Assembly (NCBI RefSeq): GCF_027533645.1
Contig: NZ_JAQAGY010000016.1
Coordinates: 1 to 64,000 of the forward strand
Direction of reading: 5' to 3'
DNA: 64,000 nt
Source of the DNA: Paenibacillus caseinilyticus
GTDB taxonomy: Bacteria; Bacillota; Bacilli; Paenibacillales; NBRC-103111
The notes below the pieces were generated by a model. The model saw only the letters and a program-made list of their open reading frames with translations, was not told the origin of the DNA and made no database searches. The position numbers and the translations under genes are program-made. Numbering within the stretch: position 1 is the stretch's first letter; each line of letters begins with the position of its first letter. Shown one piece after another: positions 34,921 to 43,179 of this stretch.

Positions 34921-35688
34921 CTATGCGCGGAATGCTTCGAAGGTGAGGGCCTGTCCGTGACGGGCCGGAGGCTTGCCGTACTGGTAACCGGCGGACACGG
35001 TAATCTTCGTGAATCCGAGCCGTTCCAGGATTATCTGGAACTCTTCGACACCATACCAGCGCAGGGCGAGCCGCTGGAGCTCGGTGGAGAGGAGGGCGCC
35101 GCCGCGCCACTTGTCGTACCGGAGATACGTCACATAAGTTTGACGGAACAGGTCAGCTTCTACGATCCGGCTTTCCATCGTGATCACGTCCCCGTCTGGA
35201 AGGTGGAAGGTGGAGATACCTGTCCGGCCGGTCTCTAAGCTATGGGGTTCAGGTATTTCCAAGTCGATAATCAACCGGCCGCCGGGCTGCAGGTGGTCGT
35301 GGAAGCGCCGGAGCACTTCGACCGATTCTTCCCGGTCTTCGATCAGCAGGAAAGAGCCGGCAGGCACGATGATCGCCTCGTATAGATAGGGCAGGGAGAG
35401 CTCCTGCAGCTCCCCTTCGAAGAGACGTACGTGCAATCCCCGCTCCTCGCAGTGCTGGCGGCAGGCAGCGAGCATCTCAGGGGAGGCGTCGATCCCTTCC
35501 ACCGCAAGGCCTGCTTCCAGAAGGGGAATCAGCAGGCGTCCGGAGCCGGACATCGCTTCGAGAATGCGCCCTCTGGAGGAGCGAAGCCGCTCCCGGTAGA
35601 ACTCGAGGTCTCCACCGATCGACTTCCCGACCGGCTTCGTCAGATTGTAGACTTCCGTGCATAATGTTCCATAAGCGCCAAGGCTCAT
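34921..35688 (-). CDS. Class I SAM-dependent methyltransferase
   Basis: A 255-residue methyltransferase. ILEAMSGSGRLLIPLLEAG (about 42-60) is motif I, VEGIDASPEML holds the acidic SAM-ribose residue, and AIIVPAGSFLLI replaces the usual motif IV. The overall pattern fits small-molecule methyltransferases of the Methyltransf_25 kind. ATG 35688 has GGAGG 8 nt upstream; a much longer in-frame extension exists but has no such site and overlaps the next gene's terminator. The substrate is unknown. Confidence 0.82.
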   Translation of the reverse strand: MSLGAYGTLCTEVYNLTKPVGKSIGGDLEFYRERLRSSRGRILEAMSGSGRLLIPLLEAGLAVEGIDASPEMLAACRQHCEERGLHVRLFEGELQELSLPYLYEAIIVPAGSFLLIEDREESVEVLRRFHDHLQPGGRLIIDLEIPEPHSLETGRTGISTFHLPDGDVITMESRIVEADLFRQTYVTYLRYDKWRGGALLSTELQRLALRWYGVEEFQIILERLGFTKITVSAGYQYGKPPARHGQALTFEAFRA

Positions 35689-35846
35689 TTGGGTTGCCTC
35701 CGGTCGATTGGGATAGGAAGAAGATGATGATAAGTCTATGATATGGCTGTCCGGTGCCGGGCCAGTAGGGGAAGAATGGTTCATAATGATACTTCCCGCC
35801 TTGCGGGTCGTACGGGATCCAGGCCGAACCCACCCGAACACGAAAG

Positions 35847-35881
35847 AGCCCTGCCTTGGAGAGGAACTCCGGGGCAGGGCT
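35847..35881 (-). terminator. Terminator after the HAD phosphatase gene
   Basis: AGCCCTGCC and GGCAGGGCT arms around an AGGA/TCCT-containing loop. On the minus strand it is followed by CTTTCG. Confidence 0.7.
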
Positions 35882-35912
35882 TGTCTGGTCTGCGGTTCGC
35901 AGATAAGGGATG

Positions 35913-36704
35913 CTACGCGCGGCTGACCGCGGGCAGCAGGCCGGCATGCTCCAAGCCTTTGCGGATGCCGCCTTCGTCGACGTGGGCCGTCACGAAGTCC
36001 GCGTAAGGGAGCAGCTCGGGGTTCGAGTTGCCCATGGCGATGCCGAGGCCGACGTAGGACAGCATCTCCTTGTCGTTGAGGCCGTCGCCGAACGCTACGG
36101 CTTCCTCCGGCGGGATGCCCAGATGTGCCAGGAGCGCCTGAATGCCCTGGGCCTTGGATCCGCCCTTCGGCAGCACGTCCATCGCGGACGGATGCCAGCG
36201 GACGAGCTGCAGATCCGGGAAGGCGTCCTGGTAGAGGGCTTCTTCTTCGGCGCTGCAGTGCAGGAACGCCTGGTAAATATCCGCCGTCTGCCAATAGTCC
36301 GGATCGTAGCCGGGCTGGTTCACCTTCAGCGATGCCACCGAGTCGAAGACGTGCTGGTGTTTCTGGCTGTTCGTGAAGAATGCTTCATGGCTTTGGAATA
36401 CCAGCGCATGGTTGTTCTTCGCCGCATGCTCGACGAGCAGCTGCAGGCTTGTCTTCGGGATCACGCGGGAGTAGAGCGCTTCTCCCTTATATACGACGTA
36501 TGCACCGTTCAGGCTGACGAACGATTCGAGGCCGAGCTGCTCCGCCAGAGGGCGGAAGAAGTAGGGGGCCCGTCCGGTAGCGATGACCGGCTCTACGCCG
36601 CTTGCTTTCAGTTCGCGGACGGCGTCGATGGTGTCCTGCGGAACTTCTTTGTGCTCATTGACAAGCGTACCGTCGATGTCAAAAAATACGATCTTGTAAG
36701 ACAT
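35913..36704 (-). CDS. Cof-type HAD hydrolase
   Basis: A 263-residue HAD-IIB phosphatase. Motif I is FFDIDGTLV (nucleophile Asp about 9), motif II VIATGRAPYF, and motif III/IV GGSKAQGIQALL with AFGDGLNDKEMLSYVGLGIAMGN. The large C2 cap between lends substrate choice; relatives dephosphorylate sugar phosphates, FMN or PLP. ATG 36704 follows GGAAGGGTGG and is preferred to an in-frame start at 36854. It is transcribed alone between two terminators. Confidence 0.92.
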   Translation of the reverse strand: MSYKIVFFDIDGTLVNEHKEVPQDTIDAVRELKASGVEPVIATGRAPYFFRPLAEQLGLESFVSLNGAYVVYKGEALYSRVIPKTSLQLLVEHAAKNNHALVFQSHEAFFTNSQKHQHVFDSVASLKVNQPGYDPDYWQTADIYQAFLHCSAEEEALYQDAFPDLQLVRWHPSAMDVLPKGGSKAQGIQALLAHLGIPPEEAVAFGDGLNDKEMLSYVGLGIAMGNSNPELLPYADFVTAHVDEGGIRKGLEHAGLLPAVSRA

Positions 36705-37030
36705 AAAATCCACCCTTCCGTGCGCCCGGGGCAGGCCCGGCGGCTCTTTGTATATATGGATGTCAATCCAGTATGGTTTCTCTTGGTCATCATACACCGG
36801 GAAGCAGGGAGGAGCAAGGGGGGCGGGGGGATATGGCCCCAGGAGGACCTGCAAGGGGAAGAAGCCCCTCGCTCTTGAACGCTAAGGAGGCAGCGCGTGG
36901 ACTGCGAGATCAGGGGCGGACGCCGGCACCCGTCTGCTGCCCCGTTCCGTCCGGCCTCATGCCCAAAAGCCGCAAGCAACCGCTTGCGGCTTTTGGCTGA
37001 ATCTTGTGCAGCCCGTCAATAAGGCCCGGC
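36705..37030. other. Intergenic region between HAD hydrolase and catalase
   Basis: This 326-nt stretch holds the catalase terminator (36965-36994) and a short inverted repeat TGGATGTCAATCCA near 36759. I see no convincing gene. No clear -35/-10 pair for the HAD gene was found. Confidence 0.5.
36965..36994. terminator. Bidirectional terminator after catalase
   Basis: AAAAGCCGCAAGC and GCTTGCGGCTTTT form a perfect stem with a 4-nt loop, giving U-runs on both strands. Confidence 0.9.
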
Positions 37031-38602
37031 TTAGCGGCCTTGGTCTTCTGCCCGGGCCGGATCGGCCCCGCTGGTCTGCGGGTTCACATCCCCGCCGGCC
37101 TGCCGGATGGCTTCCGCCACGCGCCGGCCGTAGTCTTCGTCCGCTTGCGTGAAGTAGCCGATCATGCGCTCCTGGATATCGGCCCTGCAGCCAGCCAGCG
37201 CCCCGCCCAGATTCGCGATGAGCTCCTCGCGTTCCCACTCCTCGAATGCGCGGTACGTCTTGCCCGCCTGGCCGAAGTCGTTCGTCCGTTCGATCTTCTC
37301 CCGGACGAGCTTCGCGTTATAGTGCGGCTCGTGCTCCTTGCCGCTCTTCGGCGCTTCCTTCAAGCCGCCGAGGGAGGACGGCTCGTAGTTCACGTGCGGG
37401 TTCTGCCCCGGCGCGCGGTCGACCTTGTACTGCATCTGCCCGCCGCTCTGATTCGTCGCCACGCGCGACTTCGGCGCGTTGATCGGCAGCTGCAGGTAGT
37501 TGCTCCCCACACGGTAGCGCTGCGTGTCCGAGTAGGAGAAGGTGCGGCCCTGCAGCAGCTTGTCGTCGGAGAAGTCGAGCCCGTCGACGAGCACGCCCGT
37601 ACCGAACGCTACCTGTTCCACCTCCGTGAAGTAATCCTCCGGATTGCGGTTCAGCGTCATTTTGCCCACAGGCAGGAATGGGAATTGATCGGGCGGCCAC
37701 AGCTTCGTCGGGTCGAGCGGATCGAAGTCCAGCTCCGGATGCTCCCCGTCGCTCATGATCTGAACGCAGAGTTCCCACTGCGGGTAGTCGCCCTTCTCGA
37801 TGGCATGGTACAGATCCAGTGTCGCATGGTTGAACTCGGTGGCTTGGATGGCGCTGGCTTCCTTCTGCCGAAGGTTCTTGATGCCCTGCCCGAGCGGCTC
37901 CCAGTGATACTTAATCAGCACACCTTCGCCTTCCTGGTTCACCCATTTGTATGTATTGACTCCCGATCCCTGCATCTGCCGGTAGTTCGCCGGAATGCCC
38001 CAAGGCGAGAAGACGAATGTCACCATATGCGTCGCCTCCGGGCTCAGCGAGACGAAGTCGAAGAAGCGTTCCATGCTCTGCGCATTCGTCAGCGGGTCCG
38101 GTTTGAAGGCATGCACCATATCAGGAAACTTGAGCGGGTCGCGGATGAAGAAGATCTTGAGGTTGTTGCCGACGAGATCCCAGTTGCCGTCTTCCGTATA
38201 GAATTTGGTCGCGAACCCGCGCGGGTCGCGAAGCGTCTCGGGAGAATGTCCGCCATGGATTACGGTAGAGAAGCGCACGAATACGGGCGTCTGCTTGCCG
38301 GCTTCCTGGAACAGCTTGGCGCGGGTATACTTCGAGACGGGCTCGTCCCCGGCTGTGCCGTAGGCTTCGAAGACCCCGTGGGCTCCGGCGCCGCGGGCAT
38401 GCACGACACGCTCGGGGATCCGCTCCCGGTCGAAGTGGCTGATCTTCTCGAGGAGATGGTAATTCTCCATGGAGGTCGGACCGCGGTTGCCCAGCGTCCT
38501 TGTATTCTGGTTATCGGTGATCGGGTGGCCCTGGCGGTTCGTCAGCGTATTGTCCGCAGATTGCGGAGTGGATCCCTTCTGATTCTCGTTCGCTTCTGTC
38601 AC
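37031..38602 (-). CDS. Monofunctional haem catalase
   Basis: A 523-residue clade-type small-subunit catalase converting hydrogen peroxide to water and oxygen. The catalytic His is in [12 protein letters not shown] (about 68), the Asn in [10 protein letters not shown] (about 145), and the proximal haem Tyr in [14 protein letters not shown] (about 355). The N-terminus ([14 protein letters not shown]) and C-terminal GxxDVNPQ-type tail are normal. The start is GTG 38602 with AAAGGTGG upstream. An even longer open frame lies on the opposite strand but is a codon-bias shadow. The regulator is not evident nearby. Confidence 0.95.
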   Translation of the reverse strand: MTEANENQKGSTPQSADNTLTNRQGHPITDNQNTRTLGNRGPTSMENYHLLEKISHFDRERIPERVVHARGAGAHGVFEAYGTAGDEPVSKYTRAKLFQEAGKQTPVFVRFSTVIHGGHSPETLRDPRGFATKFYTEDGNWDLVGNNLKIFFIRDPLKFPDMVHAFKPDPLTNAQSMERFFDFVSLSPEATHMVTFVFSPWGIPANYRQMQGSGVNTYKWVNQEGEGVLIKYHWEPLGQGIKNLRQKEASAIQATEFNHATLDLYHAIEKGDYPQWELCVQIMSDGEHPELDFDPLDPTKLWPPDQFPFLPVGKMTLNRNPEDYFTEVEQVAFGTGVLVDGLDFSDDKLLQGRTFSYSDTQRYRVGSNYLQLPINAPKSRVATNQSGGQMQYKVDRAPGQNPHVNYEPSSLGGLKEAPKSGKEHEPHYNAKLVREKIERTNDFGQAGKTYRAFEEWEREELIANLGGALAGCRADIQERMIGYFTQADEDYGRRVAEAIRQAGGDVNPQTSGADPARAEDQGR

Positions 38603-38718
38603 TAGTCATACCACCTTTCGCCCAAAAGGGAGGAATAGGATAAAGAAGCAGCCCATGTATTGAACCGTGTTCAGCCTACATGAAACAACCTATTCACCGA
38701 AGGAGACAAACATGACTT

Positions 38719-38812
38719 GGAAATCAAAAAGGCACCCGAAGGTGCCTGGGACACGGAAATCAAAAAAGGCACCCGAAGGTGCCCCAGACTGTGGTGAGTC
38801 CCTTCGGGTGCC
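38719..38812 (-). terminator. Tandem UUCG-loop terminators
   Basis: A ~37-nt unit (GAAATCAAAAAGGCACC...) is repeated. On the minus strand each copy gives GGCACC-UUCG-GGTGCC followed by a T-rich run, a textbook terminator with a stable tetraloop (38731-38746 and 38768-38783). A third arm, TTCGGGTGCCT at 38802-38812, could pair alternatively. They follow the SDR gene. Confidence 0.85.
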
Positions 38813-38867
38813 TGATTAGCCGGCTGCTGCACTCCTGCAGCAGCGGCCTGGGTGCCACACGATCCGC

Positions 38868-39587
38868 TTACTGCGGGTTGGTCGTCCAGATGCCGGCGGC
38901 TTTGACGAACACGCGGGCCGGCAGCTTCAGGGTGGCGAGGATGAGTTCGGCCACGTCCTCCGGCTGCATCATCCGGTCCTCGTCGCCGATCGGCAGGCCT
39001 GCGTTCGTGGCGAGCTCCGTGTTCACGGTGCTCGGCGTCAGCGCAGTGACGCGGATATTGGACTTGCGCACCTCCTGGAAGAGGGACTCGGTGAAGCCCA
39101 TCACGGCGAACTTCGACGCACAGTAGGCCGAGCCGGTCGCGAAGCCGCGTTCTCCCGCCGTGGAAGCAATGTTGATAATGCTGCCGCTCTGCTGCTCGAG
39201 CAGGGTAGGCAGCACGGCCCGCGTGACATAGTAGGTGCCGAGGAGGTTCGTGCGGATAATGCCTTCCCACTGGTCGGGGTCCATCTCGGCTACTTTGCCG
39301 AAGCTCGCGATCCCCGCATTGTTGATGAGAATGTCGAGGGAGCCTAGCTGCGCGATCAGACTGCCGACAGCGGCTTCCACTTCGGACCGGTTCGAGATAT
39401 CGGCCGAAGCATAGTAGACGTTAACCCCATAGGTACCCGAGAGCTCGCTCTTCAGCGTTTCAAGATCTCCTGTGCTCCGGGAGATGAGACCGAGGTGCAC
39501 GCCTTCCTTCGCCAGGGCGACAGCCGCCGCTTTGCCGATTCCCTTGCCTCCGCCGGTGATAATCGCTGTTTTGTTTTTGAGTTCCAT
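38868..39587 (-). CDS. Short-chain dehydrogenase/reductase (FabG-like)
   Basis: A 239-residue classical SDR. The NAD(P) motif is ITGGGKGIGKAAA (about 9-21), followed by ILINNAGIASFG. The catalytic Ser is in NIASTAG, and Tyr/Lys in SAYCASKFAVMG. The R in LISRST suggests NADPH. It looks like a 3-ketoacyl reductase or a related detoxifying reductase. ATG 39587 has AGGAG 9 nt upstream; an in-frame ATG at 39671 is less likely. The transcript ends at tandem terminators. Confidence 0.9.
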   Translation of the reverse strand: MELKNKTAIITGGGKGIGKAAAVALAKEGVHLGLISRSTGDLETLKSELSGTYGVNVYYASADISNRSEVEAAVGSLIAQLGSLDILINNAGIASFGKVAEMDPDQWEGIIRTNLLGTYYVTRAVLPTLLEQQSGSIINIASTAGERGFATGSAYCASKFAVMGFTESLFQEVRKSNIRVTALTPSTVNTELATNAGLPIGDEDRMMQPEDVAELILATLKLPARVFVKAAGIWTTNPQ

Positions 39588-39744
39588 ACCGAACCACTCC
39601 TTCATTTCGTTGGTTTCCTTCATTATTTTACCATGTTCTTCTATACATTGCCTTGTCGCTCCCGGAACCAACTTCTGCTACAATAGATTCATATGAATAA
39701 TGAAAACGTGTGCATTAGGAAACCGGACACAATCAAGGAGGAGC

Positions 39745-40713
39745 ATGACGATGGGCAGCAAAGTGAGATGGGGCATTCTCGGGTATGCGAGAATCGCGAA
39801 AACGTCGGTTATTCCGGGCATCCTGAAGTCGGAGAACGCAGAGCTGTACGCGATCGCTTCCGGCGATGAGGAGAAGCGCCAAGAGGTGCGCGATACCTAC
39901 GCGGGAACGAAGGTATATGAAGGCTACGAGCAGCTGCTCGACGACCCGCAGGTGCAGGCGGTGTATATTCCGCTGCCGAACTCCATGCACAAGGAGTGGG
40001 CTATCGCAGCCATGAATCGGGGCAAGCATGTGCTCTGCGAGAAGCCCATCGCGCTGAACAGCGCAGAATGCGGCGAGATGATCGAAGCGGCAGAGAACAA
40101 CGGCGTGTACCTGATGGAAGCGTTCATGTACCGCTATACCGACCGGGTGCGCAAGCTCCAGGAGCTTGTACGCAGCGGCGAGATCGGGGAGATCCGCTAC
40201 ATCCACTCGGCCTTCCGCTTCCTGCTGAACCGCCCGGGTACGATCAAGATGCAGCCCGGACTCGGCGGGGGTTCGCTGTATGACGTGGGGAGCTACCCGG
40301 TCAACTTCATCGGGATGATCACCGGAGAGACGCCGGAGTCCTGCGTATCGCAGAGCGTCTTAGAGAACGGGGTGGATGTCCTGTTCTCCGCCGTCCTGAA
40401 GTACAAGAGCGGCATTGTGGCGACGATCAACAGCGGGTTCAATGCGTTCGGCCAGATGAATTCGGAGATTGTCGGCACGAAGGGGCGGATCGAGATTCCC
40501 GATACGTTCCTCGGGACGGCAGGGAAGATTACGGTGGTTACGGAGGAGGGCAGCCGCCAGATTGATGTCGCGGAATCGGACCGCTATACCTTGGAGGTGG
40601 CGGACTTCTCCGCTGCGGTGCTGGAGGGACGTCCTCCGCTGTTCCCGCTGGAGGAGACCCGCCGCAACATGCAGGTGCTGGACATGCTGCTTGCCAGCGT
40701 GAAGCCCGTGTAG
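39745..40713 (+). CDS. Gfo/Idh/MocA-family oxidoreductase
   Basis: A 322-residue NAD(P)-dependent dehydrogenase. The Rossmann start is WGILGYARIAKTSVIPGI. The family motif is GKHVLCEKPIALN (about 93-105, catalytic Lys), and GGGSLYDVGSYPVNFI (about 175-190) lies in the active site. It probably oxidises or epimerises a sugar or cyclitol. AAGGAGGAG precedes ATG 39745 (39751 is a possible alternative). A second member of the family follows after 15 nt, so the two likely share a pathway. Confidence 0.9.
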   Translation: MTMGSKVRWGILGYARIAKTSVIPGILKSENAELYAIASGDEEKRQEVRDTYAGTKVYEGYEQLLDDPQVQAVYIPLPNSMHKEWAIAAMNRGKHVLCEKPIALNSAECGEMIEAAENNGVYLMEAFMYRYTDRVRKLQELVRSGEIGEIRYIHSAFRFLLNRPGTIKMQPGLGGGSLYDVGSYPVNFIGMITGETPESCVSQSVLENGVDVLFSAVLKYKSGIVATINSGFNAFGQMNSEIVGTKGRIEIPDTFLGTAGKITVVTEEGSRQIDVAESDRYTLEVADFSAAVLEGRPPLFPLEETRRNMQVLDMLLASVKPV

Positions 40714-40728
40714 AAGGAGGCGAAGCCC

Positions 40729-41715
40729 ATGGCAAAGCATAGGCTTGTCCTCATCGGCCACGGCAATATCTCGCATTCGTATCTCTCAGCGTTCGCTAAG
40801 GTGCCGGGGGTGGAGATCGCCGGTGTGGTCGGGCGGACAGCGGAGAAGGCGGCAGCGTTCGCGGCAGGGCATGGCATTGCCGTCTCGGGCACGGAGCTCG
40901 CCGATGTGGCGCGGCGGTCGGAAGCGACGGCCGTCGTGGTCTGCACCCCGAACGCGGCGCACTATGAGAACGTCATGGAAGCCTCGCGGCTCGGTCTGCA
41001 CTGCCTCTGCGAGAAGCCGCTGCATATCTCTCCGCAGAGGCAGGCGGAGATGATCGCGAGCTGCCGGGAGCACGGCGTGAAGCTGGGCGTCTCCTATATG
41101 CGCCGGTTCATCAGCCATATGGGGTACATCAAGGAGCTGATCGACTCCGGCGCCCTGGGCCGCATAACTGTTGTGGACGTCACGATCAAGCACTGGCGCG
41201 AGCCGGCCTACTATGATTCGTGGCACGGCACGTACGAGCATGACGGCGGCGGGCCGTTCATCCAGCAGGGGAGCCACATCATCGACCTGGCGCTGTGGAT
41301 GTGCGGCGGCTGGCGGGAGGTGCTGGAGGCGAGGCGATTCAAGGCGTACCACCAGATCGAGACGGAGGACCATGGGTATGCGCTGCTGCAGTACGGGAAC
41401 GGCGCGGTTGGCATGATCGAGGCCTCCACGGCGAGCATGGGGATGAAGAAGGAAACTCTCGAGATCTCCGGCACGAAGGGCAGCATTGCGGCGAACTACC
41501 ACGAGATCCTCGCGTGGGAGGTACCGGGTCTCGCGAAGCCGGCCATGGCGGGAGACTCGCCGAATCCGGTGCTGTTCGAGCGGCTGGCCGCCGACTTCGT
41601 GCGCGCGATCGAGGAGGACCGGCCGCCGTTCATCGACGGGGAGTCCGCGAAGACGGCCACGGAGCTCATCACGGCGATATATGCAAAGGCGGGCGAGCCG
41701 GTCGTACTCTATTAG
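40729..41715 (+). CDS. Gfo/Idh/MocA-family oxidoreductase
   Basis: A 328-residue paralogue of the preceding protein. Its Rossmann motif is LIGHGNISHSYLSAF, with the catalytic Lys in LHCLCEKPLHIS (about 92-104) and GGGPFIQQGSHIIDLALWM as the active-site stretch (about 170-190). AAGGAGG lies upstream of ATG 40729. Sequence identity with the first gene is modest, so they probably take different substrates in one sugar or inositol-type route. A strong terminator follows. Confidence 0.9.
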   Translation: MAKHRLVLIGHGNISHSYLSAFAKVPGVEIAGVVGRTAEKAAAFAAGHGIAVSGTELADVARRSEATAVVVCTPNAAHYENVMEASRLGLHCLCEKPLHISPQRQAEMIASCREHGVKLGVSYMRRFISHMGYIKELIDSGALGRITVVDVTIKHWREPAYYDSWHGTYEHDGGGPFIQQGSHIIDLALWMCGGWREVLEARRFKAYHQIETEDHGYALLQYGNGAVGMIEASTASMGMKKETLEISGTKGSIAANYHEILAWEVPGLAKPAMAGDSPNPVLFERLAADFVRAIEEDRPPFIDGESAKTATELITAIYAKAGEPVVLY

Positions 41716-41731
41716 ACCGGCCGCACCCGAT

Positions 41732-41775
41732 AAGCTTCGGAGAACCGGCCATCACCGGGTTCCGGAGCTTTTTTT
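41732..41775 (+). terminator. Rho-independent terminator
   Basis: AGCT, CGGA and AACCGG pair with CCGG, TT, TCCG and AGCT, then TTTTTTT. It ends the Gfo/Idh/MocA operon. Confidence 0.85.
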
Positions 41776-41803
41776 GTAGTGGGGCAAGCGGCGGAGAAAG
41801 TGG

Positions 41804-42568
41804 CTAATAGTGCGCGATCAGCTTAACCGGAGGGATGGCCGCCGACAACCGGGAGGAATGGAACGCGGTTCCGTTCCAAGTCAGCAGGTTCTGGACATAA
41901 CCCAGCGTATCCGCATTATAGGTGCCGATGATCCGCTGCAGGGCCATGAGATCGTAGCGCATGCCCCCAGGGTCCGTAACGATGGGATACAGCGCACCGA
42001 GAGCCAGCACCTCGCCCTGGACCGGCTGTTTCAGCTGTCCATCCTCCCGGTAATACGGCGACAGGTATTCGGCCCCCTTATGGCTGATATCCAAAGTGAA
42101 GAGCACATCCAGCTGGGGACTTCCCACGCTCACCTTATACCCGTTCTCGTAGTTCACTTTGAACTTGGAAGTTTGGTTGTATTTCTCGGCATCGAATAAC
42201 TCCCGCAGCCTATGATCGCGGAAAGAGTACAGATAAGCGTTGATATATCCCCCGCTTCCTCCGGAGTCGATCGTGACCAGGATATCTGCGGTCCGGTCCC
42301 CGGTGAAGTCCCCCAGGAGCAGCCGGGCACCGTAGCCTGCGTTATTGCGGAGATTCACCGTTGTTCTGTAATGGGTCCTTCCGTCTTGGATGACGAGGGT
42401 GATGCCGTCTGCGAATCCGGATGGTTCTTGGGACTTCGTACCGTACAAATAGACGGTATCCGGTATGCCGTCCCCGGTGACATCCCCCTGCTTGACGGCC
42501 AGTACGGCGGGATGGGTACTTCCAGCCGGCGGCTGTTGGTAGCTGCGGTACTGCCAGCTCATGTACAT
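41804..42568 (-). CDS. VCBS/FG-GAP-like repeat protein
   Basis: A 254-residue protein with no signal peptide. It carries two calcium-loop repeats typical of FG-GAP/VCBS propeller blades: VKQGDVTGDGIPDTVYLYG (about 25-43) and LLGDFTGDRTADILVTIDSG (about 82-101). The rest is beta-rich and close to Bacillus/Paenibacillus proteins annotated only as VCBS or hypothetical. AAGGAGG lies 3-9 nt before ATG 42568/42562. It converges on the Gfo/Idh/MocA operon. Its role is unknown; spore- or wall-associated use is possible. Confidence 0.65.
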   Translation of the reverse strand: MYMSWQYRSYQQPPAGSTHPAVLAVKQGDVTGDGIPDTVYLYGTKSQEPSGFADGITLVIQDGRTHYRTTVNLRNNAGYGARLLLGDFTGDRTADILVTIDSGGSGGYINAYLYSFRDHRLRELFDAEKYNQTSKFKVNYENGYKVSVGSPQLDVLFTLDISHKGAEYLSPYYREDGQLKQPVQGEVLALGALYPIVTDPGGMRYDLMALQRIIGTYNADTLGYVQNLLTWNGTAFHSSRLSAAIPPVKLIAHY

Positions 42569-42743
42569 GACCTCCTTATAAGATGGTAACCTGTCATCAT
42601 CCTATGCGGCTGCCCACTCCGTGGTGTGGAGCTTAGGGGGAGGAGGCACATCTATACAGGGGAGCGGGTTCCGGAATATAATGGATTATTGGTTGAATTA
42701 TAGAAACAGAGCACTTCGGTAGGGAAGCGGGAACGGAGGATGT

Positions 42744-43163
42744 ATGAGAATTTTTGTTACCGTGAAGAGCCTGGCCAAGAGGAAGAACTACTTGGAGAAG
42801 GTAGAGATTGTGCTGGAAGAAGAGCCTCACACGTTAAGAGAGCTGCTTACCGCGCTGGTGGTGCAGAATGTGAAGCGCTTCAACGCATCCGCGGCGGAGA
42901 CCCCGCTGGTTCACTATCTGACGGCGGATGAGATCGATCTGCAGCGCGGTGTGGGCAAGGTCGGATTCGGCACGAAATACAATGAAGCGGCTGCGAAGGA
43001 GCAGGAGGCCGTCGATACGGCGATTCTGGCTTTCGAAGACGGACTATACCGCGTATTCATCGATGAAGAGGAAGCGGAGAGGCTGGACGATCCGCTGCAT
43101 GTGAACGACGGAGCGGATATCGCTCTGATCAAATTCACCATGCTGGCAGGACGATTGTGGTGA
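42744..43163 (+). CDS. Small beta-grasp-like protein upstream of DUF4132 protein
   Basis: A 139-residue protein I cannot assign to a named family. It begins with a beta-strand (MRIFVTVKSL), then KVEIVLEEEPHTLRELLTAL, which matches the strand-helix start of ThiS/MoaD/ubiquitin-like proteins. It ends DDPLHVNDGADIALIKFTML then AGRLW, which resembles the closing strands and tail of MoaD-type proteins. There is no terminal Gly-Gly. A ~60-residue insertion lies between. The DUF4132 gene starts 16 nt after its stop, so the two form one operon. Confidence 0.7.
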   Translation: MRIFVTVKSLAKRKNYLEKVEIVLEEEPHTLRELLTALVVQNVKRFNASAAETPLVHYLTADEIDLQRGVGKVGFGTKYNEAAAKEQEAVDTAILAFEDGLYRVFIDEEEAERLDDPLHVNDGADIALIKFTMLAGRLW

Positions 43164-43179
43164 CTGGGGGAGAAGCACG

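Noticed and set aside
34921-36294. Extended 457-codon version of the methyltransferase gene
   Set aside because: The extra N-terminal part is Arg/Gly/Pro-rich, overlaps a terminator and part of the HAD gene, and has no ribosome binding site; ATG 35688 does.
37004-38605. 533-codon open frame antisense to catalase
   Set aside because: It covers the same DNA as an unmistakable catalase in the other strand, has no family features and reflects GC-rich codon bias.
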